Virus record (IMG/VR): IMGVR_UViG_3300032334_000517 | Location: 1 to 40,102 of that record | DNA: 40,102 bases | DNA from: a virus | Direction: 5' to 3' (one strand) | The notes under the pieces: generated by a model | Database searches by the model: none | What the model was told of the DNA's origin: nothing | Seen by the model: only the letters and a program-made list of their open reading frames with translations | Shown here: positions 10,539 through 18,491 of the stretch, in pieces | Position numbering within the stretch: position 1 is the first letter of the stretch | Layout: the number at the start of each line of letters is the position of its first letter | Made by a program: the position numbers and the translations under genes

Positions 10539-12158
10539 TCAGTACGCTATAGAAGAATTGCCTGTAGATCTGTCCAAAACCCTAGCTACATCGTAAGTAT
10601 CAAACATACTATAGTCAGCATTCTCAGAATCATACTGAATAGCTTCCATACGTGCCCTAGATTCCTCAATAGCTAGGGGTTGCATATACTGAGGCTTGCC
10701 AAGAATTCCAGCTAACTCTTTAGCTGTTCTTATTACTACGTAACGCTGGAATATAGGAGGAATATCGGACCAATACAATTTACAAATAGCATCACCTTTT
10801 ACATCTGAAGTGAAAATTGGAGTTTGCTTAGAAACATTATAAAGCGAAGTTCCACGAAGAGTTATGTTATATTTATAGTCAGTATACTTATCTCCATCAA
10901 AAGCTATTACTGGATTATTTAAATAGTCACTTGGATAAATATAACCATCTCCGTCTGGGGTAAATGTAACCCCCTTCTCAGTGTTAAAATGCCATCCTTC
11001 TGCCTGGATCAAATTATCAATTTCAGTTATAATTTTTAAAGAATGGTATCCAGTGTCAGAAGTAGTAAAACTAGAAATAGGAGCAATACCCAAATATCTC
11101 AATGCTTGGTTTACTGCTGTTCCATAAATATTAATTGATTCAAAAGTAGCAATAGCAGAAGACTGACTAGCTATAATATTATCTAAACCAGAAGCACCAT
11201 CCAGCATAAGCTGTTGCTGTTCTCTAGCAAGCTTAAGGAAATCTACAAAGGTTATGCCCAGCTTACGTAGGTTTGTCTGGATGTTAGCCGTATTAAACTG
11301 AGTAGCCCTAGAATCGTTAGTAGTTGTAGTTCCCTTTGCAATAACAAGGGCTTCCTCTTTTTGAAGAGGCTCTAGTGCAAGAAATTCCTTTTCAGTAAGA
11401 CCTAGACGATTAAATTGAGTACGATAAGTATCAAAAGTGTCGGTTACTGCCGTTGTTTTATTCTGAATCCTATTCTGGTAGTAGAGCCTTCCTTGACGTT
11501 CAGTAAGGTTAGTGGCAGAAGCCTGGATTAGCTTTAATTTATCATCTACAGGAGAGGCAAGAAAGACAGACTGATTAATGCCAAGAGCGTCTAGTTCAGT
11601 GGAATAGTTAGAGAAATTAGCGTCTTCTCCAGTGCGTACTTCGTATTCTAGGAGATTGGCAAAGGCAAGTTGCTCGTCTACTTCAATTAGCTTTGCCTGG
11701 GCTTCTTCTGGGCGGGTTCTTACCAGGAAAAGCCTAGAAGACCTTACTACAATATAATTTCTAGCTGGTTCAGGAAGAAGATCAAAATCAAGAAAAGTTA
11801 CAACATCAGCTACAAGGTTTGCAGAAAAGAAATAGGAAGATGCTTTTGCGTTATATAGCTTAGTTCCCCTAAGAACTAGCTTTATCGTAGGGTATGTAGT
11901 TTCAGAAATATTTACTCTTATCGTGTCTGCTGATACAGCAATAGAAGTATCTGCCCCTCTTGTAAGAGTTTTTCCAAGATCCGTGTTAAAACTCCATCCA
12001 CGGCTTTGAAGACTACGATCTACTTCATCTAGGATATTGGAAGCAATCGTTGCACTAGCTGAATCGGAAATGTAATCGAGAGAAGTAATCGGGGCTTCTC
12101 CCACTGAAGAGAGAATTGAATTGATGGCTTGTAATTTAGTAGTTGGAGCAGAAGCCAT
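10539..12158 (-). CDS. Tail tubular protein A (gp11-like), duplicated domain
   Basis: Two copies of the gp11 fold are visible in 539 residues. Copy 1 (about 5-185) runs from AINSILSSVGEAPITSL through RGWSFNTDLG, LVLRGTKLYN and RNYIVVRSSRLF. Copy 2 (about 345-525) runs from VNQALRYLGIAPISSF through EGWHFNTEKG, ITLRGTSLYN and QRYVVIRTAKEL. T7 gp11 has a single copy in 196 residues and forms the gatekeeper ring between portal and nozzle. The linker carries three related motifs of about 27 residues (about 187, 248 and 297). ATG 12158 follows the post-capsid terminator. Confidence 0.92.
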   Translation of the reverse strand: MASAPTTKLQAINSILSSVGEAPITSLDYISDSASATIASNILDEVDRSLQSRGWSFNTDLGKTLTRGADTSIAVSADTIRVNISETTYPTIKLVLRGTKLYNAKASSYFFSANLVADVVTFLDFDLLPEPARNYIVVRSSRLFLVRTRPEEAQAKLIEVDEQLAFANLLEYEVRTGEDANFSNYSTELDALGINQSVFLASPVDDKLKLIQASATNLTERQGRLYYQNRIQNKTTAVTDTFDTYRTQFNRLGLTEKEFLALEPLQKEEALVIAKGTTTTNDSRATQFNTANIQTNLRKLGITFVDFLKLAREQQQLMLDGASGLDNIIASQSSAIATFESINIYGTAVNQALRYLGIAPISSFTTSDTGYHSLKIITEIDNLIQAEGWHFNTEKGVTFTPDGDGYIYPSDYLNNPVIAFDGDKYTDYKYNITLRGTSLYNVSKQTPIFTSDVKGDAICKLYWSDIPPIFQRYVVIRTAKELAGILGKPQYMQPLAIEESRARMEAIQYDSENADYSMFDTYDVARVLDRSTGNSSIAY

Positions 12159-12170
12159 ATAAGTGTTCTA

Positions 12171-12291
12171 GCAAAAAAGAAAAACCTCTGCAAGCCTTGT
12201 TTTAACTTGAACTGGAATAAGTAAGTAGTGGGACTAGCCCAACAATTAATATTTTATCCAGAAGCTACAACAGAGGGCTTGCAGAGGCTTT
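12171..12291 (-). terminator. Post-capsid terminator with long-range stem
   Basis: On the minus strand, AAAGCCTCTGCAAGCC (12291-12276) can pair with GGCTTGCAGAGGTTTT (12196-12181). This makes a 16-bp stem with one G-U pair, and a T-rich run (TTTTTCTTTTTT) follows at once. The loop is about 79 bases and contains a smaller TGGG-CTAGT-CCCA hairpin. It lies between capsid and tail tube A, where T7 has its T-phi terminator. The long loop is unusual for an intrinsic terminator. Confidence 0.8.
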
Positions 12292-12300
12292 CTATAAGAT
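12290..12300 (-). promoter_or_regulatory. TTATAGAA motif, possible phage promoter core
   Basis: The minus strand reads TATCTTATAGAA just after the capsid stop. The same TTATAGAA core occurs at 34486-34493 and 35288-35295, both non-coding. It resembles the CTATAGAA core of SP6-type promoters. No experimental or alignment support is available. Confidence 0.25.
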
Positions 12301-12304
12301 ACTA

Positions 12305-13300
12305 TTAGCTGGAAGAAGGAACTAAACGCACCGAACATTCGGGGCGAAGAATTCCGTGACCCATAGCATACTTGGAAACGATCAACGTCCCTTGCAAGTC
12401 AATCCGATATTCGGACTCAACTGCTAGGTCGAGAAGTTTCACAGTACCTACTGCGTTCTTGTGGAACACAAGGCCAAGGTGATCTACAGTACTTGCAGTG
12501 GTAAACGTACCATTGTAAGTGTTGTTAGTGCCAGTTACAGAGCTAATCGTTCCCTTTGGAAGATTATTGCTTTTGATGATTTTAACACCAGCAAGTTCCA
12601 TAACCGAGTTCTTGGAATAGCTACCAAGAGCAGTGGGTTTATCTGGACCACCAGTGTATTGCACCAACCGAGCGTAGTTACCTGCACTCAAGACGCAGAA
12701 ACGTTGTCCGTCATCGGGAACATCGTTCTTGTCTAGGAGCACAACAGCGTCATAGATCGCTTTGGCAATGTTAGCACCATCAGAAGCAACTCCAGTAGTC
12801 GTGGAGGTTGTGCTTGCGACAGCAACTGATCCAGCACCAGCTTTTCCTGGGGCAGTAGCAGAAGCACCAGAAGCAAGAGCTACGAGTTGGGCAATGTTCT
12901 GGTCAAATCGTTTCGCCAGGGCACGACCAATCTCTTCGGTGTAGATGGAACGAACATCGTAGTGGTTCATAGCTTCGTCAATCTTAGGGATGAACGTGCT
13001 CGACAGGAGCAAGTTATCGATGTTGATTGTGCGTTCGTTATGACCAATTGCCGACAGATAAGATCCGTCAGACAAGATGTTGTCACCAGGGGTGTGATAT
13101 GCAGTGTTAGCAGTTCCAGTGATAGGGAACTGAGCAGATTTGCCACTCTCAATGGTTCGGACAACGTGCAGGGGCTTGAAAACCGCTTCGGTTTCAAAGG
13201 TAGTCAGCACTTCGCCAGCAAACTTCTTGAGGAACAAATTTGTGTAGTCTGTTCCAGTGTTGTTTACTAGACCAGAGCGTGAGTTAGCAGTAGTAGCCAT
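12305..13300 (-). CDS. Major capsid protein (gp10A-like)
   Basis: This 331-residue protein matches the T7 gp10A family in length (345) and text: an early TDYTNLFLKKFAGEVLTTFE stretch, then VFKPLHVVRTIESGKSAQFP, a GDN loop, and a C-terminal IDLQGTLIVSKYAMGHGILR. It forms the icosahedral shell. ATG 13300 has an AAAGGA ribosome site about 8 bases upstream. A structured leader precedes it and a terminator follows it, so it is probably made at high level from its own transcript. I saw no obvious frameshifted long form like T7 10B. Confidence 0.97.
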   Translation of the reverse strand: MATTANSRSGLVNNTGTDYTNLFLKKFAGEVLTTFETEAVFKPLHVVRTIESGKSAQFPITGTANTAYHTPGDNILSDGSYLSAIGHNERTINIDNLLLSSTFIPKIDEAMNHYDVRSIYTEEIGRALAKRFDQNIAQLVALASGASATAPGKAGAGSVAVASTTSTTTGVASDGANIAKAIYDAVVLLDKNDVPDDGQRFCVLSAGNYARLVQYTGGPDKPTALGSYSKNSVMELAGVKIIKSNNLPKGTISSVTGTNNTYNGTFTTASTVDHLGLVFHKNAVGTVKLLDLAVESEYRIDLQGTLIVSKYAMGHGILRPECSVRLVPSSS

Positions 13301-13448
13301 TTTCTTTATTCCTTTCGGGTTGTTTAATCAAACGTGTTAAAGCCTATCGGCCTTAACTCATTTTTGATTCGGATACCCGCTTTCTTCTTCTCAGTTGTCC
13401 CTCCGTAGAGGGGCTGGAGCTTACTTGACTGATCCTACTTTCAAAAAC
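13301..13448 (-). promoter_or_regulatory. Structured leader before the capsid gene
   Basis: This 148-base gap holds two clear hairpins on the transcribed strand. One is CCCTC-TACG-GAGGG (13412-13399), whose C(UACG)G loop is an unusually stable tetraloop. The other is TTAAGGCCGATAGGCTTTAA (13356-13337), an 8-bp stem with a GATA loop that ends 36 bases before the start codon. T7 has promoter phi-10 and RNase III processing upstream of gene 10. A phage promoter is likely here, but I cannot identify it. Confidence 0.55.
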
Positions 13449-13715
13449 TTATTTAGGCTTATTAGTGGAATTTAACGGACCTGTCAACCATCCTTCTGGT
13501 AATTTTATTTCGTTCTGAGATAGCTCCCATTCTTTACCATTCCAGAAGTAAAGTCTTCCCCTTACGTCAGGTCCAATTTTAAACAAAGCGTCACTTTCCT
13601 GAACTATTACTACCTTCTTTGCCTCTGATAAAGTCGCACACCCTTGAATTCCACCTATCCCTAACAAAAAGAGGAGGAGGCCCAAGTTCTTCAGCTTTAG
13701 GTGGTTTTGAAGCAT
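13449..13715 (-). CDS. Small lipoprotein (possible outer spanin)
   Basis: This 88-residue protein has a signal peptide with a hydrophobic core (LGLLLFLLGIGG) and a lipobox ending in Cys26 (GIQGC). The mature part contains GPDVRGRLYFWNGKEWEL and LPEGWLTGP, a pattern found in small hypothetical lipoproteins of aquatic phages. A strong GGGGGAGG ribosome site lies 8 bases before ATG 13715. Its start lies inside the preceding small gene in another frame, recalling nested Rz/Rz1 spanins. Outer-membrane spanin function is inference. Confidence 0.8.
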   Translation of the reverse strand: MLQNHLKLKNLGLLLFLLGIGGIQGCATLSEAKKVVIVQESDALFKIGPDVRGRLYFWNGKEWELSQNEIKLPEGWLTGPLNSTNKPK

Positions 13716-13782
13716 CTTGAGCCTCCCCCTTAATAATTCGGTATATAACCATTACCAGGGCTTCTAAAATAGCCCCTAGCAT
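13591..13782 (-). CDS. Small membrane-anchored protein overlapping the lipoprotein gene
   Basis: A 63-residue frame starts at ATG 13782, four bases after the stop of the holin-like gene. It begins with a membrane-type helix (MLGAILEALVMVIYRIIKG), then a charged, proline-containing tail. The last 125 bases overlap the lipoprotein gene in a different frame, so only the first part is free of that constraint. The order N-terminal anchor, then overlapping lipoprotein resembles an inner/outer spanin pair, but it is shorter than usual inner spanins. It could also be a small unrelated membrane protein. Confidence 0.55.
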   Translation of the reverse strand: MLGAILEALVMVIYRIIKGEAQDASKPPKAEELGPPPLFVRDRWNSRVCDFIRGKEGSNSSGK

Positions 13783-13786
13783 TGGT

Positions 13787-13960
13787 TTAGTTCCTATTCT
13801 TGAACTTATCCCAAACAGACCATCCCAATCCAATAGAGGCAACAACTCCACCTACAATAGCCTCTGCATCGGATTGAACAACAACTCCCCTAGATACTAC
13901 AAGAGCACCGAGGGCAGTTAGAATATGCCGAGCCAACGATTGAATTACTTCTTTAGTCAT
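13787..13960 (-). CDS. Holin-like small membrane protein
   Basis: This 57-residue product starts MTKEVIQSLARHILTALGAL and ends GWSVWDKFKNRN. It has two hydrophobic helices (about residues 12-28 and 35-49) joined by a short turn with VQSDAEAIVG. This two-helix layout and the terminal W-S-x-W-D-K motif match small phage holins of the Pam3-gp28 type. It is preceded by an AAAGG ribosome site and heads the three-gene membrane cassette between scaffold and capsid. Holin function is inferred, and the phage has a second candidate at 39157. Confidence 0.75.
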   Translation of the reverse strand: MTKEVIQSLARHILTALGALVVSRGVVVQSDAEAIVGGVVASIGLGWSVWDKFKNRN

Positions 13961-13978
13961 TTTTAATTTACCTTTCTT

Positions 13979-14752
13979 TTATAGAATCTTACTATTTTCT
14001 AGCCTACGTTCAACATCTTTTCTAAAGGCTGGATCAGATTTATACCTAGGATCAGACATAGCCCTAGTCATTTCAGCAATGCTACGGAACGTCTGAGTTG
14101 AACCCCTGGTTTGGCTTCCACTAACCAGCTTAGGCTTATTACCAGAAGCTGATTTGTAACGAGCAAACATCCCTTTTACTGCAAATGAAGCTTGCCTTTG
14201 ATCCCCTGTATCAAGGATGGAATTATAAGAATCAATCTCATCCTGAGTAAGGTTTTGTGTAGCCCAATCGTGCATTTCTTTAAACCCATCTTGCCCACCA
14301 ATATCAGTCATTAGGCTTTGCGTACCTCGCTCAGCAAGGGCTTTCTGACCTTCGATATAGGCATTAACTACCTGTTTAGGGTAGCCCATCTCTTTAAGCT
14401 TTTTAAACGAATCATCGCTCAGTTGGCCTTTTTCAGAGTATTCTTTGCTAAAATCAGAGAACTGGTTTTCCCATTGCTGAGCAAACTGGTTATCTTCCTG
14501 GTCAGGAGCAGGAGGTTGATCTTTTGTTTGATCGTTCTGCTGTTGGTCAGCAGGGACTTCCTCTTGTTGTTGCTGTTGGTTAGCACTACCAAGACGTTTC
14601 TCTAAATCACTATAGGATTTAGCCATCTCTTCAGGGCTTTTAAACTTTTCTGGTAACCAGCTAGGACGCTCAGCTTGAGCACCTCCCTGCTGGGGTTGTT
14701 CTACTGGTGCTTCAGGACCAGTTTCATTAGCGGGAACTTGTACGCTTTCCAT
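13979..14752 (-). CDS. Scaffolding / capsid assembly protein (gp9-like)
   Basis: This 257-residue acidic, Gln-rich protein contains the family mark WLPEKFKSPEEMAKSYSDLE near residue 32. A long disordered region follows, then a basic C-terminus (DPRYKSDPAFRKDVERRL) that would contact the shell. T7 gp9 (307 residues) directs procapsid formation and leaves the mature head. Position after the portal fits. In T7 the capsid gene follows directly, but here three small genes intervene. Confidence 0.92.
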   Translation of the reverse strand: MESVQVPANETGPEAPVEQPQQGGAQAERPSWLPEKFKSPEEMAKSYSDLEKRLGSANQQQQQEEVPADQQQNDQTKDQPPAPDQEDNQFAQQWENQFSDFSKEYSEKGQLSDDSFKKLKEMGYPKQVVNAYIEGQKALAERGTQSLMTDIGGQDGFKEMHDWATQNLTQDEIDSYNSILDTGDQRQASFAVKGMFARYKSASGNKPKLVSGSQTRGSTQTFRSIAEMTRAMSDPRYKSDPAFRKDVERRLENSKIL

Positions 14753-14769
14753 ATTCTATTTTCTCCTTT

Positions 14770-16341
14770 TTATTGTTGTTGTTGCTGTTCCATCTGCTGT
14801 TGCATTGCTGTACCTGCTACATCAGATATTCCTTTGATTGTCTGTGGACCTAATTCCTTTGTCAACTGCAAAGCTTGAGCTTGTTGCTTTTGTGCTTGCA
14901 TTTCTTCTGCTGACTTGACCAAACCTTCAGTATCAATATTAAGAGCAGTAGCCCTACGTTTTAGGTAATCTTCGACATTGACGTATTGCATCATTGCTTC
15001 AGGACCAAAAATCTGAGCTAAACCTGAAAGAAAAAGGTCAAGCTTGGTGAGATCGTTTCCTCTTCCAAGGGCTTCCACACCTGTAACAATAAGAGGACGG
15101 ATAAGATCATTCTTAGGAAGCTTAGGAAGCCTACCAGATCGGCTCATTCGTTCCATAAGCCTAGAAACCATAGGTAACTGAAACTCTTGGCTTAGAATCG
15201 AATAAGCACCACCTAAAGCCGTTTCTAGCTCTTGAGCCATAAAACGGATCTCCTGGGCAGTTACACGATCAGCATCCCGCTGGATCGAAGTGTTTAAAAG
15301 GAACGCAAAGGCAAGCCTTGTTTGGATTTCTGCCATTACTTCTTTAGCTACTCTAAAGTCACCATACTTCTGAAGCTGAAGGGCATTAACATCGACTACA
15401 TTACCGCTAACAAACTGCCCATTCTTAGCATCCGAAAGTGACCTAATTTTAGTAGTGCCGTTAGGGTTAACAAGGAACAATACCTTAGAAGCACAAGCAG
15501 AACCCTCTACAACGGCTTGGGTAAGAGCTTCTAGTGACCTAAGATCTCCGAGGTATTCTTCAACAAGTCCACGCCCATAATCGTCACCATCCACACGGCT
15601 ATAACGAAGAGGGATGAATGGGCATTTATCAATAGCGTATTCGCCTTCAGACTCTGGGATAATCTGTTTGTTTACTTCTTGGTAAACCTCCCACTTGTTA
15701 TCACGCCTATGAACGCACGTAAAAAGATCTACAGAATTTTCGTGAGAATAATCCTCATTGTATTCCTGGGATTCTGAGGTTTCTAGGAGCTTCCTAGCTT
15801 CTTCAGGAAGGGCAGAAGGAGCGATAGACTCTTTTGTAACAATGTGAAGTACGTTTCCAAACGGATCACGCTTAACAACGTAGTTCTCAAGCTTAAACAC
15901 ACGCATTCCACCATCGTCAGGGAAATAAATAAGTGCATTACCAGAAACAATAAGATGTTTAAGAGCTTCAAAGATAGGAACACGTAAAGCAGAGGTTTCT
16001 ACCTCTTTTGCTACAGCATTCTCAATCTCTGCTAGGGCTTTTTCCATCTCTGTCTTGACCTGTTCGCCACCTCCAAGCTTCTTCAGCTTGTAAGGATCAA
16101 TCATAAGCCTAAAGAACGAAGCATTAGGAGGAAACAAAGTCAGCAGAAGCTTGGCTGAGATATTGTTTACTCCCCTAGCCCCTACACCCTGAAAAGGAGT
16201 TTCGTAGGTTGTGGAATTGCTATGTCCAGAAGGTGGAACAAGGGTAGGGATGGTTAATACAGAGCAATCTCTAGCCCTGCGAAGATAAGATTCACGTGAG
16301 CTTTCCAACTCTGAATATAGAGACGAAGCTGTTTTGCTCAT
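14770..16341 (-). CDS. Portal (head-tail connector, gp8-like)
   Basis: At 523 residues it is close to T7 gp8 (536). Recognisable family text includes LYSELESSRESYLRRARDCS at the start, a GVGARGVNNISAKLLLTLFPP segment, YSRVDGDDYGRGLVEEYLGD, and DADRVTAQEIRFMAQELE. The C-terminus is Gln-rich and ends in six Gln. It forms the 12-fold ring at the DNA-packaging vertex. It is followed closely by the scaffold gene. Confidence 0.96.
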   Translation of the reverse strand: MSKTASSLYSELESSRESYLRRARDCSVLTIPTLVPPSGHSNSTTYETPFQGVGARGVNNISAKLLLTLFPPNASFFRLMIDPYKLKKLGGGEQVKTEMEKALAEIENAVAKEVETSALRVPIFEALKHLIVSGNALIYFPDDGGMRVFKLENYVVKRDPFGNVLHIVTKESIAPSALPEEARKLLETSESQEYNEDYSHENSVDLFTCVHRRDNKWEVYQEVNKQIIPESEGEYAIDKCPFIPLRYSRVDGDDYGRGLVEEYLGDLRSLEALTQAVVEGSACASKVLFLVNPNGTTKIRSLSDAKNGQFVSGNVVDVNALQLQKYGDFRVAKEVMAEIQTRLAFAFLLNTSIQRDADRVTAQEIRFMAQELETALGGAYSILSQEFQLPMVSRLMERMSRSGRLPKLPKNDLIRPLIVTGVEALGRGNDLTKLDLFLSGLAQIFGPEAMMQYVNVEDYLKRRATALNIDTEGLVKSAEEMQAQKQQAQALQLTKELGPQTIKGISDVAGTAMQQQMEQQQQQ

Positions 16342-16350
16342 TTAATAAAA

Positions 16351-17889
16351 TTAGATTACAAGAATTGAATTTAACTCTGAAAGCGTCAAGGCTTTGTTAA
16401 ATAAATATATTTGAGTAACTACTCCTCTTAATCCGTAACTACCTGCATTATTGACCCATCTTCCCCCAACAGACCTCTGCATACCCCCAGGAGAAGATGT
16501 AGTTAAAGATGTATTTGTCCCATTAGTATGAAATGCTCCGTCTGAATAAATCCTAAAAGAAGACCCTTGTTGAGCAACCAACCCAAGCCTTAATGGAGCA
16601 GATGAAATATTTGAATTACTTAGTTGTGGACATTGAGTATTCTGTAAATAACCCTGAAAAATACCACCAGAATTCCAATTTATTTCCCATTCACTATTAG
16701 GAGCAGTAAAAATAAAAGCGTATTCTGGTGTATAAATATATCGTCTAGAAACTGAAAAAATTGTGGAAGCTGTTAAATTATCCATTGAAACTGGAGAACC
16801 TATGCCAAGTCCACTTATGTATCTTGGGCAGTTTAATCCAAAATAATTCAATGCAGTGTTTGAATTAGAAGTATAAGTCGTTGTTAAAGTATTTTTAATG
16901 CTTTTTGGAGTTGTTGTTTTTGAATTATAATCACGTTTAAAGAAAAATCCGTCAATAAGGTTGGCCCACAAACCTGAGTTTTTGAGGTTTATAATAGCAT
17001 CGTTAATTTTTGTTTGTGGGTTAGTAAAACTTAAATTACCAGCTACTTGAGGAATTGTAGCAAAACAATTTACCATATTTGAATTTAAAATTGTATTTGT
17101 TCCGTGAGAATCTGCTCTATTTCCAGAAGTCTCATCCATAGACCACCAGGAGACTAAATTTGTTTTTTCATCACTTGTTAGCTGGGAATAACCAACTCCG
17201 TCACCAGAATTGTACAACTTAGAAATTTCAGTTTGAGATAAGTCTCGATTCCAAAAACCAACTTCGTCAATAGACATAATATTTTGAAGCGTACCTGTCT
17301 CAAAATATCCAAATTTTAACGAATTAGTTCCAGCATATGTATTAGAAATAGTAGAACTGGAATAAACTTTTGTTCCTCCGTTTATAGAAATAAAAGATTT
17401 CTGCTCGGAATAATTGTATCCCATATAAACAAATACTTTTTCTCCTTCATTAAGAGAAGAAGCCACAGAAGTACTAACAATACTATGCTCAACTCTGCTT
17501 GCGTAAGTTCCAGATTGAAAAATATTCAACTGAAAAGTAATGCCAAGTGAAGAACCTATATTAATTTGAAATTGAAATTCACGAGTATCGTTGCCACCGC
17601 TTTTAGCTAAAACCATACAATCTGAACCCTTATAAAATGGAGTCACCCAAAACCCAAAAGACCAGCTTTTACTATTTAGATTTAAAGAGGAATTGTGAGC
17701 AATGCTTGCAGAACCTAAATTCGAAGAATCTTTACCAATTAAAAAGCTATTTGTAGGACTTGTAAGCGGATTTACATCAAACGTGCTATTTGGAATAGCG
17801 TTGTTTGTGATATAAGTAGAAGCATCAAAATCAAATCCTTGAATTTTATTCAGAGTGCCGAGAGATAAACCTGAACCGAGGCTAGGCAT
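16351..17889 (-). CDS. LamG-domain virion protein (possible fibre or decoration)
   Basis: This 512-residue protein carries a laminin-G/concanavalin-like domain at about residues 60-235, ending in the typical IDEVGFWNRDLSQTEISKLY followed by NSGDG. A second similar half follows at about 300-510 (NYFGLNCPRYISG ... YGLRGVVTQIYLFNKALTLS), so it may hold two jelly-roll lectin folds. It lacks the N-terminal tail-binding domain of T7 gp17. The gene sits just upstream of the portal among small virion-type genes. Cell-surface glycan binding is a reasonable inference; fibre versus head decoration cannot be decided here. Confidence 0.8.
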   Translation of the reverse strand: MPSLGSGLSLGTLNKIQGFDFDASTYITNNAIPNSTFDVNPLTSPTNSFLIGKDSSNLGSASIAHNSSLNLNSKSWSFGFWVTPFYKGSDCMVLAKSGGNDTREFQFQINIGSSLGITFQLNIFQSGTYASRVEHSIVSTSVASSLNEGEKVFVYMGYNYSEQKSFISINGGTKVYSSSTISNTYAGTNSLKFGYFETGTLQNIMSIDEVGFWNRDLSQTEISKLYNSGDGVGYSQLTSDEKTNLVSWWSMDETSGNRADSHGTNTILNSNMVNCFATIPQVAGNLSFTNPQTKINDAIINLKNSGLWANLIDGFFFKRDYNSKTTTPKSIKNTLTTTYTSNSNTALNYFGLNCPRYISGLGIGSPVSMDNLTASTIFSVSRRYIYTPEYAFIFTAPNSEWEINWNSGGIFQGYLQNTQCPQLSNSNISSAPLRLGLVAQQGSSFRIYSDGAFHTNGTNTSLTTSSPGGMQRSVGGRWVNNAGSYGLRGVVTQIYLFNKALTLSELNSILVI

Positions 17890-17906
17890 ATTGTACCTTT
17901 AGCCTG

Positions 17907-18194
17907 TTAGATTCCAAAATAGGCAATCACAACCCCTGAGTGAATTCTAATTTCTGTGAAGTTGCCGTACAAACACACTCCAGCACCGATTGTAATTGCA
18001 CTTCCAGCCGTAGTGTTTGCAAGGGAATCGCCAGTAGTATTGCCAATTGTGTTTGTAAGCGTATGAAACTTTGCATCATTAATAACTTGAATTACATTCC
18101 AGAAACGTCCAGTTGGGGCGGTAATCGAAGTTCCAGTTGTTGAGCGTACAACACAACCAGCTTGACCAAGAGCCACAGCAGAATAAGAATTCAT
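17907..18194 (-). CDS. Small virion-type protein, unknown
   Basis: This 95-residue, Thr/Gly/Ala-rich, uncharged protein includes GRFWNVIQVINDAKFHTLTN and ends IRIHSGVVIAYFGI, a beta-rich pattern seen in small structural proteins of many phages. It lies directly before the LamG gene in transcription order and is probably co-expressed with it. A head decoration or fibre accessory role is possible. I do not recognise a named family. Confidence 0.7.
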   Translation of the reverse strand: MNSYSAVALGQAGCVVRSTTGTSITAPTGRFWNVIQVINDAKFHTLTNTIGNTTGDSLANTTAGSAITIGAGVCLYGNFTEIRIHSGVVIAYFGI

Positions 18195-18207
18195 ATGCTA
18201 TATACTC

Positions 18208-18468
18208 TCAATAATACAAACCGCTGTCAAGCCCTTGATCCTGGTAATCATTTGAAGCAACTGGATCACGATTGATTTTAAATACTGACGTACCAGCACT
18301 TGTTTTAGAAACATCCGTAGGACCATCAGCATATGTCATATTAGAGGTTGGAGTTCCAATGCCAGAAGCCATAGCAGTAGGCATAGGAGCAGGGAGAGGC
18401 TCAATAGGAGCATCCTTATAAATAACTTGAGGTTGACCACCACCACCACCACCACCAAATAAGCACAT
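18208..18468 (-). CDS. Small Gly-rich protein, unknown
   Basis: This 86-residue protein begins MCLFGGGGGGGQPQ, then a Pro/Ala/Thr-rich, disordered-looking body ending DYQDQGLDSGLYY. MC-plus-glycine starts are common in small proteins next to portal genes of T7-like phages. An AAAGGAAAC ribosome site lies upstream. No domain or catalytic motif is visible. Confidence 0.7.
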   Translation of the reverse strand: MCLFGGGGGGGQPQVIYKDAPIEPLPAPMPTAMASGIGTPTSNMTYADGPTDVSKTSAGTSVFKINRDPVASNDYQDQGLDSGLYY

Positions 18469-18491
18469 ATTATTAGTTTCCTTTTCTTTTG

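Noticed and set aside
12461-13270. Plus-strand frames opposite the capsid gene
   Set aside because: They are shadows of a strongly conserved minus-strand gene, lack ribosome sites and have no recognisable products. The same holds for other plus-strand frames in the window.
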